Origin: Fremontodendron californicum
Lineage: Eukaryota > Streptophyta > Magnoliopsida > Malvales > Malvaceae
DNA length: 64,000 bases
Direction of reading: 5' to 3'
Assembly (NCBI GenBank): GCA_030761205.1
Contig: JAULJL010000004.1
Location: 19,813,172-19,877,171, forward strand
The notes beneath the pieces were generated by a model. The model was not told the origin of the DNA and did no database searches. It saw nothing but the letters and a program-made list of their open reading frames with translations. Below, piece by piece: positions 20,072 to 33,446 of the stretch; the first letter of the stretch is position 1, and each line of letters begins with the position of its first letter. The translations under genes and the position numbers were made by a program.

Positions 20072-21526
20072 TCATGCACAATGTTTCTTATGACACTTGG
20101 CTTCCCCATCTTCAAAACTTATCGAACCAGCCTTGATGAGATCTCTGACCTTGTACTTCAAAGCGGGGCAGTTCTCTGTTGAGTGACCTTGATTGCCAGA
20201 ATGGTACCCACAACACTCATTAGCATCATACCAGCTCGGATAAGGGGGCTTTAGAGGCGCTATTTGCATGGGTGTCACAAGGTAATTCTGGATGAGTTGA
20301 GGTAGTAGCTCACTGTATGTCACAGGAATCGGGTCAACCTGATTTATTTTTCGCTTTTTATGCCCCCTTCGATTATTCCCGAGGATGTTCGATTGATAGA
20401 CAGATGTAAATTCTGGTGTAGTTGCAGTCATTGGTTGGTAGGGATAAAAACCTTGAGAGACATTGTTCAGGGTAGAGTTAAATGGCTGATACGAGGAGAA
20501 TTGGGGAGATGGGGCAAAGTCTTCCACGACTTGGGTATCTTCCTTTTTATTTTCAGATGCCCTATTCTTGGTATTGGATGTTCTTTCTCCTTCAATTTTC
20601 CCATCCTTGATAGCATTCTCAATCATCTCCCCTGAAATTACCATGTCTGAAAAATTATTTGTGATGTTGCCAACAAGTATATCATAGTACGGAGCCTGCA
20701 GTGTATTCACAAAAAGGATAGTGGTTTCCTTCTGAGTTAAGGGCGGTTGTACTTGGACGGCCAGGCTCATCCACCGTTGCACATATTCTTTGAAGCTCTC
20801 AGTAGCTCTTTTCTTCATATTTTGCAAGGTGAGACGGTCAGGCGCTGTGTCAGTCATATGCTTGTACTGGTTTAGAAAAACCCTAGCCAGGTCATTCCAA
20901 GAGTGAATCTGATCCTTGCTCAACTGACTATACCACCTAATTGCGGATCCGCTGAGGCTATCTTGAAAGCAGTGAATCAAAAGCTTATCATTATCTATAT
21001 GACTTGTCATCTTCCGGCAGAACATAGTGATGTGGGCTGATGGATCAGTCGTCCCGTCATATTTCACGAAGTCAGGGATCTTGAACTTAGGAGGAATGAC
21101 TAAATCGAAGACCAAGCATCGTTCTTTCGCCTCCACACTCCCTAATACGTCTGCATTTTCTACTGCCCGGAGCCTTTCATATAGCAACTGATATTTCCCT
21201 TGGGAATCTGTCAACTCAACCTCATTTACTGCAACCCTTTTCAACTTGGCCTGTTCAGCTGGATCATCTGAGTTTAGGACATTGACGGGGTTAACAGTGT
21301 TCTGGGCATCACTTATTGCAACCTTATCTTGGCCCTTTTATACCTCTAACCCTTCTCCGGCAACAAAGTTTTCGGTGTATCCTTTTCCCTTGATTACGGT
21401 GGACATCAGCTCCATCAATTTAGTCATCTGATCCTTAGATTCTGCTTGAGACTTTGCCGGCTGTTCTCGCAATTCTTTCTGTTCCCTTTCCATTTTTTCC
21501 ATTCGGGCAACTTGTTCATCCTCCAT
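20072..21526 (-). pseudogene. Gag of element A, one premature stop
   Basis: The reading frame runs from the ATG at 21526 through a charged, probably coiled-coil N-terminus (MEKMEREQKEL...), one in-frame TAA at about 21338-21340, then 390 intact codons to 20072. The capsid-like domain begins near PPKFKIPDFVKYDGTTDP and contains the WYSQL...W..L...F region typical of retrotransposon gag. The C-terminus has CGYHSGNQGHSTENC, a C-X2-H-X6-H-X4-C zinc-finger-like motif. There is no protease after it. The stop could be a CAA to TAA change. The long open remainder suggests recent decay or translation from an internal ATG (21244). Confidence 0.75.
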
Positions 21527-22431
21527 AGCACCAGCCTGTATTAAAAGTGTACTCAGTAATTCTTCTGATTTGAAATGGAAATTCTTTCAAAGACTCCTAA
21601 AGCCAAGCCAACTTCTATTTTATTTCCCCCAAATGTATGTCATGATGAATGAGCCATGAATGCAATTTGATGCATGTGAAGCCTAAACAATATGATGTAT
21701 GGATATGTGCAATGGAAACATGCTGACCATATATGTGATAAATGCAATCACAATGCCAACATGTTGCAAACAATGAATAAACAAATCAACACATGGATAT
21801 ATGCAATGACTGGTCATATGCATTTTAGCATATTTCCCAATGAATGATCGTATATCCTATGAATGCAACACGGTGTCAATTATGATACATGCAAACAATG
21901 AATGATTGATATAGAGTATATACAAAGAAAATCATGCTAACCATGTGTGTCATGAATGCGACCTAATGCTAACATGATGTATGTAATAAGCAAATTAATG
22001 CATGAACATATACAAAGAAATCATGCTGACTATGTTTGTTATCAATGCAACCCAAAGTCAACATGATGCATGTAAAGAATAAGCAGATTAATGCATGGAT
22101 ATATACAGAAAAATCATGCTGATTATGAATGTATGAATGCAACCTGACAAATAATTGATCGGATGCAAAATGCAAAGGGGAAGATATCACGGAGGAAATA
22201 AGAATCGGAGGAACTTAATCATCAACATAGCCAATTCATTCCCATATCAATGTTCACAATGGTATAAACCATGTTTTACAAAATTTGTGCAGTAGTTAAA
22301 ACTGTCTTTTACAAGAAATTTATTCTTCCTAGCATCCTAAGGCTATAAGAGCCGGCTACTGAAAAAGTGAAATCCTATTACATCATATAAGACCAAAGTC
22401 TTTCCACCTCAATGCTGTAAATCTCCCAATC
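21527..22431 (-). other. Non-coding spacer between the two gag-like ORFs of element A
   Basis: Composed of degenerate short repeats around ATGCATG, CATGCTGACCATG and similar words. No gene. It is collinear with 54653-55539 of element B. Confidence 0.6.
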
Positions 22432-23383
22432 CTAATAGAGTTTTCCCAGTCCTTTATCAATCAGTGTCATTGGATCCAACCACTTGGCATCTATGAGAGT
22501 TTGCACTTTCTTTTTGAAGGCCATACAGTCTTCAATGCTATGGCCAACAATTCCACAGTGATAATCACATTTTGCATTTGGATTATACCCTTTTGGATAC
22601 GGTGGTGATAGGGATTTCAATGGGACACAGGCAACCATGTGATTTTGGATCAGTATAGGGAGGAGCTCTTGGTAGCTGATTGGAATGGGATCAAAATGCA
22701 TTTGGGTCTTATTCTGGGATCGTTTCTTAGTCACACATGGCCTAGGAGTTGGGGCACTTGGTGGTGGCACTAAGGTACGAACCGGAGTGTTTACATGGGG
22801 ATGTGGCGGAACAGCATGATAAGGGTATGGATTTGGACACGGGGCCTTTGGAGGTTGTACATAGCTCGAGGTTCCTATCCCAGGTACTGGATAAGGTGAT
22901 TGATGAGGGAAATAGTATGAACTGGTAGTTGGTAACGATGGAGTGGGATTCAGGAATCCCGTAGTGGTCGTCCCAATGGACGATTGGACCATAGTAGGGT
23001 GGGGATACTGATTTGGACCTAGAACAGTTTGCAGGTATGGTACTGGATTCGAGGTTTCTGTCTTTGGTATCAGGCTTTCAGGTTTAATTATTTTCATGAT
23101 TTTGTCCACAATTTCATCAGGATTGCAACCTTTGCGGCATTGACAAGTGCAGGATCCAGCAAGGATTGTATGTTCTGGACCTAATGGTTTTGGTTGATCC
23201 GAAGGTGATACGAAGCCCTGAGAAAGTTCACCTTTACTGTTACCCATATCCTCAACCATTTTCAGCAATTTGGCAAGTTGTTCCTTCACCTCTCGATTTC
23301 ATGTCCATATTCATCTTGATTGCGTTCCAAAGCACCCAATCGTTCCTCCGATTCATTCCTCATATCTCGAACCTCTTTCATGC
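22432..23383 (-). pseudogene. First (upstream) gag-like ORF of element A, frameshifted near its start
   Basis: 285 open codons (22432-23289) plus an N-terminal piece in another frame (start near 23383). Element B has one more base at the corresponding place, so a 1-base deletion near 23290 broke the frame. Order: charged N-terminus (RNESEERLGA..., likely coiled coil), a cysteine-rich SCTCQCRKGC stretch, a long Pro/Tyr-rich region, then the module ...ELLPILIQNHMV... followed by CDYHCGIVGHSIEDC. That last module closely resembles the C-terminus of the downstream gag, but no capsid domain is visible. Ogre elements carry an extra ORF before gag, and this may be it. Function unknown. Confidence 0.65.
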
Positions 23384-24072
23384 AAATGAAAATGTCATGA
23401 GATTAAGATTATGAATGTACATGCTCTATTCCTATGAATAAACTGATGATTAATGCATGAACATATACAGAGAAATTATGATGACTATGTATGCTATGGA
23501 TGCAATCTAATGCCAGGTATATACAGATAATGACTATGCATGTCATAAACGTGTCCTACAATGAATGACCATGCATGCTATGATGTCAAAATGATACATG
23601 CTAAGAATAAATGAATTAATACAAAGGTAGGTACAAAGAATGACCATGTATATCACAAATGTATTCTACAATGAATAATCATGCATGTTATGACTGTAAC
23701 ACGATGTCAAAATGACACAAATAAATTAACCAATGATTACACGAAATTGGTGGGACCTAAATCTTGATTATTCAAAAATCTCATTATGCAAGATTTGCCA
23801 CCTAATTTATGATTTTTTTTAACATGCTTTTTTTTGTGTTTTTTTTTTTTATTTATGAAAAACCAATCACATTATTTTCAAAAGAATTTCAGGGTGGATC
23901 CCACTATGGTACCATATGCAAATGTTCATGTGACACTACCGGTTTTATGAAATCATCAAATGAAATTACCAACTGTTTATTGCAAAGAATGAGATCAATA
24001 ATACAACCAAAAATGTACATGCTCTATTCACACATGTATGAAATGTGCAACATCCAAAATGCTTGAAAAAAG

Positions 24073-24103
<31 letters not shown>

Positions 24104-24187
24104 CAGCTAATGAACATCTGTCCCAGCAATATCTGTTTATTTAGGCATCACGATGCCTTCGAGGCGGAGTATCACATTTATTACGGG

Positions 24188-24203
24188 CGATGTACGTACA
24201 TCG
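24188..24203. other. 16-bp perfect palindrome in the leader (element A)
   Basis: CGATGTACGTACATCG is self-complementary and sits between GGG(C) and GCCC, which could lengthen the stem. It is conserved in element B at 57277-57292, where part of the flanking stem differs. Candidate RNA dimerisation or packaging structure (inference). Confidence 0.6.
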
Positions 24204-24911
24204 TTGCCCGATCTACCACACTTATTCGGAGTGTAAAACATGTAACAAAAAGTTTAGAAATGTCCCTCCATGTGTTCTTATTTTCGGTATATCTAACGTA
24301 AATTCGGGATGGCTTCGCCTAGGTTCACTATATGAGGGTGAATCGGTTCTAAGGCCCCGAATTGTTCCTCACTGTCGCCGGTGAAGGCTAGTAAGGCACC
24401 CCGATAAAAGCGGGTTCAATTCGTTAGAGTATATTTTCCTATGCCCGTACGGAGGATTATCACGAAGGCATTACGTACTTTATACTCTGAAAGTGTTTCA
24501 CTAGCCCATACGGAGGATCATCACGAAGGCGTAGTTACTTTACTCCCACTTAAAAGGACGGAACCCGGGTATAGGATTCATGTTATGCAAATGCACGTGT
24601 AGTGTGTGTGGAGGAATAATAAACCTTTCACCACCTATTTTACAAACCTTATTCTAAATGCCCTAGCAATTAAAACATTCAAGAATAGTGTAACGCATTA
24701 ACCAACAAGCAATTATAATATACAACCTAAATAACTAGAGAACAATAATAAAATGCATGCACATGAGAATGAACATTTTTAAAAACATTTTATTATTTTC
24801 AAAATTCTCTTTATTAGAAAAATGTGGGAATTAAAATTAAATACCAATTAAACCAACCAAAACTGAGACTTTGATAACACACGACTATTTCTAGGCCTGA
24901 CTCTCTAATAG

Positions 24912-24929
24912 TCCCCAGTGGAGTCGCCA
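24912..24929 (-). other. Primer binding site of element A
   Basis: The reverse complement reads TGGCGACTCCACTGGGGA, three bases from the LTR end. Element B has G instead of A in the middle. Ogre elements are reported to use tRNA-Arg. I could not verify the tRNA here. Confidence 0.7.
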
Positions 24930-24932
24930 AGC

Positions 24933-27900
24933 TGTCGCAACCTAAAAAAAATAACGACGAGTCTCATCGCAAGACTTTATTATTCGTTAGGCGTGACATT
25001 AAAAAAAACCGAGGAAAAGTCGACTTAATTCCTCTAAAAAATGAAGGTTTTGGAAATGACCTAAAAAGACATGGAGTCGCCACCAATCTTTTTTAGCTAG
25101 GTGTGATCGGCCACCTATTAAAACCGATTTTATAAAATATTTTAAAAATTAATTAAAACATTTTAAAAACCGATTTCAAGTCTGCGTTTTAAACCAGAGA
25201 AATCAAAGAAGCGGGTTCGGGAGTCGGTTACGTGTGGGGAAGGATTAGCACCCCCACAACGCCCGTATAAATTGGTACCTTATTAATCGTGTGTTATCTC
25301 AAGTCTTGGTAAAAGTTGGTTTTAAATTTAGTATTTCAAATTAATTCCCAATTTAAAGAAAAATAATTCCATTTTTTATTGAAAATGATCCGGAATTTAT
25401 AAATTCAAAATTTTCCTATATTCCCCAACAAACGTGGCAAAATATAGAAATTTTTATTAGTTTTGGAAAACTTTCCGAATCATTCTCTTTTTTTTTTGAA
25501 AGAAAGATATTCCTTTATTAATAATAATTGATGATATTCCCTCCAGCAAACCCGGTAGAGAACTCATGAATTATTTTAACTCGGGAATATCTTTATTTTT
25601 TATTGAAAAATCATTATCCTTTTGAAAACATTTTAAAAGATATGAATATGTATATGCATGACATAAATAAAATGACATAGCAAAATCTAAATAATATAAT
25701 GCAACATAAATGACATGGCAAACATGAATGATATGGCATATAATTTAAATGACATGGAATAAAATAATGCTATCATATAATATGCATGAAAATAAAAATG
25801 CAATGCACGAAATGTATTTTTTCCTTTAATTAAGGAAATCCGTATATCTAAAAAGATATCCGGCTACCTTAGGAAAATATGTCAAATTAAATATTCTAAA
25901 ACCAAAATACTTTGTGATTGTTTGAAAACAATTTTGAAAAGCTTGAATTAACAATAAAAACTGGGATAAAAATTTTTAAATGGCTCTAATTTCCTAAGTT
26001 TAAAAAATCCGGACTTGACTACCCTTAGCCCGGGACTTGAAAAACCATTTTTAGAGTTTAAAAGGCTTAGAAATCACCCTAAGTCAGTAGCTAACCCTCC
26101 TAATCAGCCCACTCTAAGTAGATTAACCAAAACAGAAAATTGGTTTTTCTTTAAATTCAATTCTGACTTCATTGTCCAGTTTTAATCCACGATTTTTTAC
26201 CCTATTTCTAAAAATTCCAAAAATTCTGAAAAAATTACTGGAGACTCAGGACATGTAAAACTACATGAAAAAAAATCGGCTTAATTTTTTGATCAAAGAT
26301 GAATTCCCAGAAAAACCAGAGATGTACGAGTTTTTGGAGGAGAAAAAACTGCTTTGTTTTTCTTTAAAATCAATTCTGACTTCACTGTCCAGTTTTAATC
26401 CATGATTTTTTATCCTATTTTTAAAAATTCCAAAAATTCTAAAAAAAATACTGGAGACTCAGGACATGTAAAACTACACGAGGAAAAATGTTCTTAATTT
26501 TCTGATCAAAGATGAATTCCCATAAAAATCAGAGATGTACGAGTTTTTTGAAAAAAACTGAAAAAAACTGCTTTGCCAACACATTTTTTTTGTCCTTGAT
26601 AAAATCATTTAAAAATCAAAATAAAAATATTTGAAACTCATAAAATGACTTGAAAGCAGTAGCTAGGACTTTTTGAAAGTTAGATAAAAATTGGCTAAGT
26701 AAAAAAAATCACAAAGGTAGAATAATCAATTTGACAAACTTAATTTTCCACAAGTGTGCTCAAGAGAGCATGATCTTGAACCATTAATTGGCTCAAGTCA
26801 TTATTCAAGTGGCATGAACATGAAATGCATGAAACAATGCAGCAAACATAATGCATGAAATGCATGGATCTAAACCTAAATGTAAGGAAAATGCATGACA
26901 TAAATAATATGGCCTAGACCTAACATGAACTTGCATGACATTTAATGTAACCTAGACCTAAGACATGCATGGCATTTTCACAAACACAAGGCATGCTTAA
27001 TTCAAAAATCCAACCAAATATCATGCAAATGCAAAAACCTAACAACTAGCATGACAAAAATACAACACACAATGCAAAACACATGGAGTAGCCAAATGGC
27101 CCCAAGCCCCAACAAGCATGGCATTTTCACAAACACTTGGTATGCTAGCATGAAAAACTAAGTCATAACACAAAAATCACACAAGCATTTTCACAAACAC
27201 CTAATATACCAAATCTGAAACATGCTCACTAAGATATAAAACAAGAATCATGCAAAGAATCACACAAGCATTTTCACAAACACTTAATATGCTAACTCTA
27301 AAACATGCTCAAATTTAAACAACATGAAAACAGAAAATTAAAAATGCAAAAACATGATATCTAAGACATAAATGGCAACAAACAAAGCAACCAAATTAAA
27401 TATAACTTAAGAACATGAAATAACATAATATTTAAAACATCAAAAATAAAGAAAATAGCATAAACAATATGGTAAAATGAATCAAAAACAACAACTTAAA
27501 ATAAATAATGTAGGCCATTTGGCCATGGTGAGCTTATTGTAAAAACAAAATGTAAGAAAAATATACTTAAGAAAGGAAATGAAGGAAGAACAAGAAACAT
27601 TATTTTAAAATGAAAACTCACCAAGTAGCTTTTGAACGGATTAAGCTATAAACCCTCAGAGTAGCTTTTGAACGGATTAAGCCACAAACCCTCTCACAAG
27701 TAGCTTTTGAACGGATTAAGCTATAAACCCTCAGAGTAGCTTTTGAACGGATTAAGCTACAAACCCTCAGAGTAGCTTTTGAACGGATTAAGCTACAAAC
27801 CCTCTCAACAAAAACACTATGACTCACCACCCGGATAATCCTAATACAAGTGTATAGACTATCTCACAAGGGGTAGTGGGTGGTCTCAACCAAAGGCCAA

Positions 27901-29417
27901 GACTCCTTATTTATAAGGTGAGCACCTCCTTGGCTTGACATTACAAAGGGATGTGGGATTGGGACTTAGGCTCAAAAATGAAAATCTCTAACTTAACTCT
28001 TGATTTTTAATCACTTGATTGAAGAAATCCTAAGCTTCCTCCTTTCTTTGGGCTTTGGCAGGCCAGCACTTCTCTTTTCCAGCCCAGCTCTGATTTTTGA
28101 AAGGCCCAAAGAAGCCCTTTTCGGTTGCTTGGGTGAAACGACCATTTTGCCCCCCGGATGCAAAATAAATATCAAACGGGCTCCAAATTCAAATTTTCTT
28201 TTTTTTAATACTTCCAAAATAATAAAATATTGAGTTCTGGAAGTTTTCAAAATTATCCGAGTCCGTTTGCTATTTATTTGGATTTTTTTCTTCCCAAAAT
28301 GTCCTTTTATGCCCCTACTTTTTACCATTTTTTAAACGAGCTCCAAATCAAGATTTTTCTTCACCAATCTCTTCAAAATAATTAAAAAGTGTGATCTGGA
28401 AGTTTTCATAATTTTTGGAGCTCATTTGGTATTTTTTCGGGATTTATCGGCTTGAATTACTGCATAGGAGGCCCGGGATTTGGCCATTTTGCAAACGAAC
28501 TCAGAATCAAGATTTTCTTTCGCCAATCTCTTCCAAATAATATAAAAATGAGATTTGCCAAATTTCAGAATTTTTGGAGTCCATTTGCTATTTTTTTCGG
28601 GATTTTCCTTTTTGAATTACTACATAGAAGGCCCGAGATTAGGCCATTTTGCAAACGAACTCGGAATCAAGATTTTCTTTCTCCATTCTCCTTCAAATGA
28701 TTTAAGAATGAGATTGACAAATTTTCCATAATTTTCGGAGTCCATTTGCTATTTTTCCCAAAATTTTCCAATTTTGCCCTTTAACCTCCGAAACCCGGTT
28801 TTGCTCAAAACAAGTCCGATTTTCAGATTTTCTTCAATCTGAGCCTTGGGCCATCCTTTTTAATCATTCCTCATCCATTGGGGGCTTTGGTCTTACCAAG
28901 TCGGGCCATTTCTGTGATTCTTCCCGATTTCACCGAAATCCACTAAAAACCCTAATTCTCGGTTTTCTTCCGGATTGACTTTTCTTTCGGTTTTTCTTGC
29001 AAGTGACTTCTCCATTACCCGTAGTCAGTGCTTATCTTTCATTTGGAACCTTCAATTTCGACCAGTTTGATCGTTTAAGCACTTTTCCCCAAATTTCTCG
29101 GATTAGGATTTCTTTTCTACTAAATCTCCAAATCCCAACTTCCGAACTCCATATCTTTCAATGTAGACCTTGAACTTAAAATCTTGATTTTGAAAGTGGG
29201 TTGACTTTTTCAGTAGTTGACTTTCTGGGGTTGAATTTTTCGGGGTTAACTTTTTCGGGGTTGACTTTTTTTCAAGTTTGACTTTTTGTGCTCGCCCTCT
29301 TAAACTAAGTCTCGGAGTACCACCTGCAGGACGAAAACAGTCTTTTTATACTCGGAAACATCAATATATGAAGAAAACATACCTGTTTAGTGGCCCGGAC
29401 AAAATTAGGTGTCTACA
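24933..29417 (-). repeat. 5' LTR of element A (4.5 kb)
   Basis: On the minus strand it starts TGTAGACACC (29417) and ends GGTTGCGACA (24933). It is homologous to 30732-36802 (inverted), 43275-48699 and 58017-63192. It holds no gene. A private 36-bp minisatellite is at 27624-27806. Confidence 0.9.
27624..27806. repeat. 36-bp minisatellite private to the element A LTR
   Basis: Five units of AGTAGCTTTTGAACGGATTA followed by GCYAYAAACCCTCAG, starting at 27624, 27660, 27699, 27735 and 27771 (one unit is 39 bp). It is not present at the matching place in the other LTRs of this family. Confidence 0.85.
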
Positions 29418-30731
29418 CAAAGTTTAGAAAATGGTCGGGGGCATTTGCATATTTTCATCAAGCATTTGCATAATGTCAATCTTGGGCTTTACATATTTTC
29501 ATGAAGCATTTGCATCATTATCGATCTTTGCATTTGCATCATGTAGAAGCATTCTGCACGTTGTCAATCCTCGCATTTGCATCATTTAGAAGCATTTGCA
29601 TAATGTTAATCTTTGCATCTGCATCATTCGATGAAGTAGTTGCATCAATCTGAGAGCATTTGCAGTTGCATTTAGAAGTATTTGCATCTTATCCGACATC
29701 AGCATCAAGAAACATTTGCATCAATTCAAAACATTTACATATGCAATATGAAGTATGTGCATCCAGTTAATCATTTGCACCAGCATCAAAAAAGTATTTG
29801 CATCTTCTCAAAATCTTCGGGTTAATTTTCAACAATTCTTCGAAGATCATTTTAAAGACCTTCGGGCACCAATTTTAAAGACCTTCGGGCATCATTTTAA
29901 AGACCTTTGGGCATCCGTTTTAAAGACCTTCGGGCATCATTTTTAAAGACCTTCGGGCACCAGTTTTAAAGACCTTCGGGCACCATTTTAAGGACCTCCG
30001 GGCACCTTTTTAAAGACCTTCGGGCACCATTTTTAAAGACCTCCGGGCACCATTTAAAGACCTTCGGGCACCATTTTAAAGACCTTCGGGCATCATTTTT
30101 AAAGACCTTTGGGCACCAGTTTTAAAGACCTTCGGGCACCATTTTAAAGACCTTCAGGCAACATTTTAAAAACCTCCGGGCACCATTTTAAAGACCTCCG
30201 GGCACCATTTTAAAGACCTCCGGGCACCATTTTAAAGACCTTCGGGCACTATTTTTGAAGACCTCCGGAGAATATTTTAAAGACCTTCGGGCACCATTTT
30301 AAAGACCTACGGGCATCAGTTTTAAAGACCTTCGGGCACCAGTTTTAAAGACCTTTGGGCACCATTTTAAAGACCTTTGGGCACCATTTTTAAAGACCTT
30401 GAGGCACCATTTTTAAAGACCTTCGGGCACCAATTTTAAAGACCATCAGGCACCATTTTAAAGACCTTCGGGCATCATTTTTAAGACCTTCGGGCACAAT
30501 TTTTTCTTTTGAAATTGAACCTGTTTTCTTAAGACGGGTCGAGCCTTGATTAGTCAGGGAATCCAATTTAAGGACAAAATCTTCAATTTACAAGTAAAAA
30601 AAAAAAAAGAGAAATGTAAAAGAAAACCCCTTTCCCTTTCTTTCACATGGGATTTCACTAACCGTACAAAACTAGTGTTTGTTTATCTTTGCCTGATTCC
30701 TAATTCTCAGCAATAGCCAAAGAGGGATAGC
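29418..30731 (+). other. 3' internal region of element C, non-coding
   Basis: 29440-29815 is a degenerate array of GCATTTGCATCAT-like words. 29849-30502 is a tandem array of about 22-24 bp units. Then comes a stretch matching the reverse complement of 48700-49000 and the polypurine tract at about 30717-30731. No gene. Confidence 0.75.
29849..30502. repeat. Tandem array, unit 22-24 bp
   Basis: About 29 units of the form TTTTAAAGACCTTCGGGCACCA, with point variants (CTCCGGG, TTTGGG, CATC). It occupies the place where element B has an unrelated 261-bp array. Confidence 0.9.
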
Positions 30732-33241
30732 TGTAGACACCTAAATTTGTCCGGACCCGAAATTAGGTACATTTTCTTCCCAAATATATTTTTGAATGCT
30801 AAAAGGCTTTTTTTTTCATGCTGCAGGTGGTACCCCGAGGCTTAGTCTAAGAATGCAGACAAAAAAATCCAAACTAAAAAAAAGTCAACCTCGAAAAAAG
30901 TCAACCCCGAAAAAGTCAACCCCAAAAAAATCAACTATTAAAAAAGTTAACCCACTTTAAAAATCAAGTTTTGAGGTTCAATTGAAAAATGGTGAAAGAA
31001 TTTTGATAATCCGAGGTCTACATTGAAAGATATGGAGTTCGAAAGTTGGGTTACGAGATTCAATAGAAAGGAAACTCTAATTCGGGAAATTTGGGAAAAA
31101 ATGCTTAAACAATCAAATTGGTTGAAATTGAAGGTCTCAAATGAAAGATAAGCACTGACTACAGTTAATGGAGACTCTATTTGGAAGAATAACTGATAAA
31201 AAAGTCAATTTGGAAGAAAACCGAGTATTAGAGTTTTTTTGGTGGATTTCGGTGAAATTTAGAAAAATTGCAAAAATGACCCAATTCGGAAGATCTAAAA
31301 AACCTTAATTGATGAGAAATGATTAAACAAGGATATCCCAAGGCTCAATTTGAAGAAAATCTGAAAATCAGACTTGTTTTGAGCAAAATCGGGTTTCGGA
31401 GGCAAAATGGAAAAATTGGAAAATATAGGAAAAATAGAAAATGAACTCCAAAAATTTTGAAAATTTGCAAATTTTATTCTTAAATCATTTCAAAGAGATT
31501 TACGAAAGAAAATCTTGATTCGGAGTTCGTTTGCAAAATGGCCAAATGCCGGGTCTTTTATGTAGTAATTCAATAGGATAAATCTCGAAAAAATAGCAAG
31601 TGAACTCCAAAAATTCTAAAAATTTGCAAATATCAATTTTAAATTATTTTGAAGAGATTGGAAAAAGAAAATCTTGATTCGGAGTTCGTTTGCAAAATGG
31701 CCAAATATCGGGTCCCCTATGTAGTAATTCAAGCAGATAAATCCCGAAAAAATAGTAAATGAGCTCCAAAAATTATAAAAACTTCCAGATCACATTTTTA
31801 AATTATTTGGAAGAGATTGGTGAAGAAAAATCTGGATTCGAAGCTCGTTTAAAAAATGGTAAAGTTCGGGTGCATAAAAGGGTTAATTTCAGAAATAAAT
31901 CCGAAATATATAGCGAATGGACTCGAAAAATTTTGAAAACTTCTAGAATTCAATTTTTTATTTATTTCGGAAGTATTGAAAAAAGAAAATTTGAATTTGG
32001 AGTCCGTTTGCTATCTATTTAAGTTCAGGGGGCAAAAAGGTTATTTCACCAAGGAAACCAAAAAGGGCAAATTGGTAATTGAGGAAAACATGAAAAATGA
32101 AGGAATTGCTGAAAATTTTTCTTCCTTTGGTCAGCCAACATAGAGGAGAAGAAGGAAGCTTGAGCAATTTAATTCCCTAGTCACTATCATGCCACATGCT
32201 ATAACTAACACCTTGAAAATGGTCTCCCCTGCATCCAATGGCTTAGGTGCCTTGTAAGAAAGTTGAATGCACCATCCAATGGTCAAGTTTAAATGTCAAA
32301 ATGGCATTTTTATTTGTCATAAAAGAACCCTCATCTAATGGCCAAGAATGGAAGAAAAAAGATGAGCACAATTCATCCAAGGGTGAGCATCAATTCGGTT
32401 GAGCAAGGGAGTGCATGGGATTATCCCATTTCATCCAATGGCTTAGGCCATCTACAAGGGCTGAGTACAGATGTTGAGGGCTGGATTTAATCTACAAGAT
32501 ATCATTTTTATTTTGGCTTCATCCAATGACCAAGAATGGAAGAGCACAACTCATCCAAGGGTAGGCATTCAAGATGGGCAAGCAAGTGAGTACATGGGAT
32601 TGGTCCTCTTTTGCATCTAATGGCTAAGGTTAATACAAGATCTGAGTATAGATCTTAAGGGTTGGAATCAATTGGCAAGATTACATTTTTATGTTGTCAT
32701 CAAAATATCTAAATCTGAAGGCCAAGATTGGAGGAGAAAAAGTGCAATTTTCATCCAATAGCTAAGGGGGGATTCGGCCAAGGCTAAAGGGAGGGGGAGA
32801 GTTTCATTTTTTTCAGAGGTTTTTGGCTGGAAAACAGTAGCTAATTTGGCAATAAAAAAGGTTTTGAAAGAAACAAAGAAAAGGTTTACATTAGAGAGTT
32901 TGAAGGTAGTCATCTCTACCAAGTTCTAGCCTAGATTTCTTCCTCATTTTATGGTGTTTTCTTGATTTTTATATCATGTTTTCCTACAAACTTTTTCTTA
33001 GAAATAAAGTTTTTTTAATGTTTATTCATGTTTTCATCTTCTTCTTCTTCTTTAAAATGGTAGAAATATTTTTTTTTCTTGGAGTTTCATGCCATGGCCA
33101 AATGGTTCATTTTTATGCCTTGTTTTTTTCTTTTCTTTCTTCCTTGCATGTTGTTTTGAAAAATGATTTATACAATTTTTTTTTTTATATTCTAAGGTTT
33201 TGATTTTTACAAAATATGAAGCAAAAAAGGTTGAAATGACT

Positions 33242-33446
33242 ACATGATCTTGGCTAGACCAAGTGATTATGGTTTGGTGAGAGGCTATGCCCATTTGACA
33301 CCATCTATGAAGCTTACCTTATTTTCTGTTTTACATAGTTTATTTTCTGTTTTGATGAGTTGGAAAGGCTTCATGATCTTGGCAAGACCAAGTGATTATG
33401 GTTTGGTGAAAGAGGCTATGCCCATTTGATACCATCCATGGAGCTT
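33242..33446. repeat. Direct duplication inside the element C LTR
   Basis: CATGATCTTGGCTAGACCAA and the following 60 bases recur about 128 bp downstream with a few changes. The reading frames over it are not gene-like. Confidence 0.8.

Larger units (their letters stand above)
23384..24932 (-). other. Leader of element A between 5' LTR and first ORF
   Basis: No gene. It contains a perfect palindrome (24188-24203), two copies of a CATACGGAGGATYATCACGAAGGC-like unit (about 24448-24472 and 24508-24532), degenerate ATGCATG repeats and a poly-T/poly-A junction (24075-24103). It is collinear with 56437-58016. Confidence 0.65.
18113..29417 (-). mobile_element. Element A: Ogre/Tat-like LTR retrotransposon, minus strand, 3' part outside window
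   Basis: Reading leftward: 5' LTR (29417-24933), primer site (24929-24912), leader, first gag-like ORF, gag ORF, then non-coding sequence cut by E1 at 18112/18113. Collinear with 51254-58016 of element B. No reverse transcriptase or integrase is seen in the retained part, nor in the fuller copy B. Ogre/Tat placement is inferred from the very long LTR, the primer site and the extra ORF before gag. Confidence 0.75.

Noticed and set aside
29849..30502. Regular short repeats as a CRISPR-like array
   Set aside because: Units are contiguous and there are no unique spacers. The setting is a plant retrotransposon.
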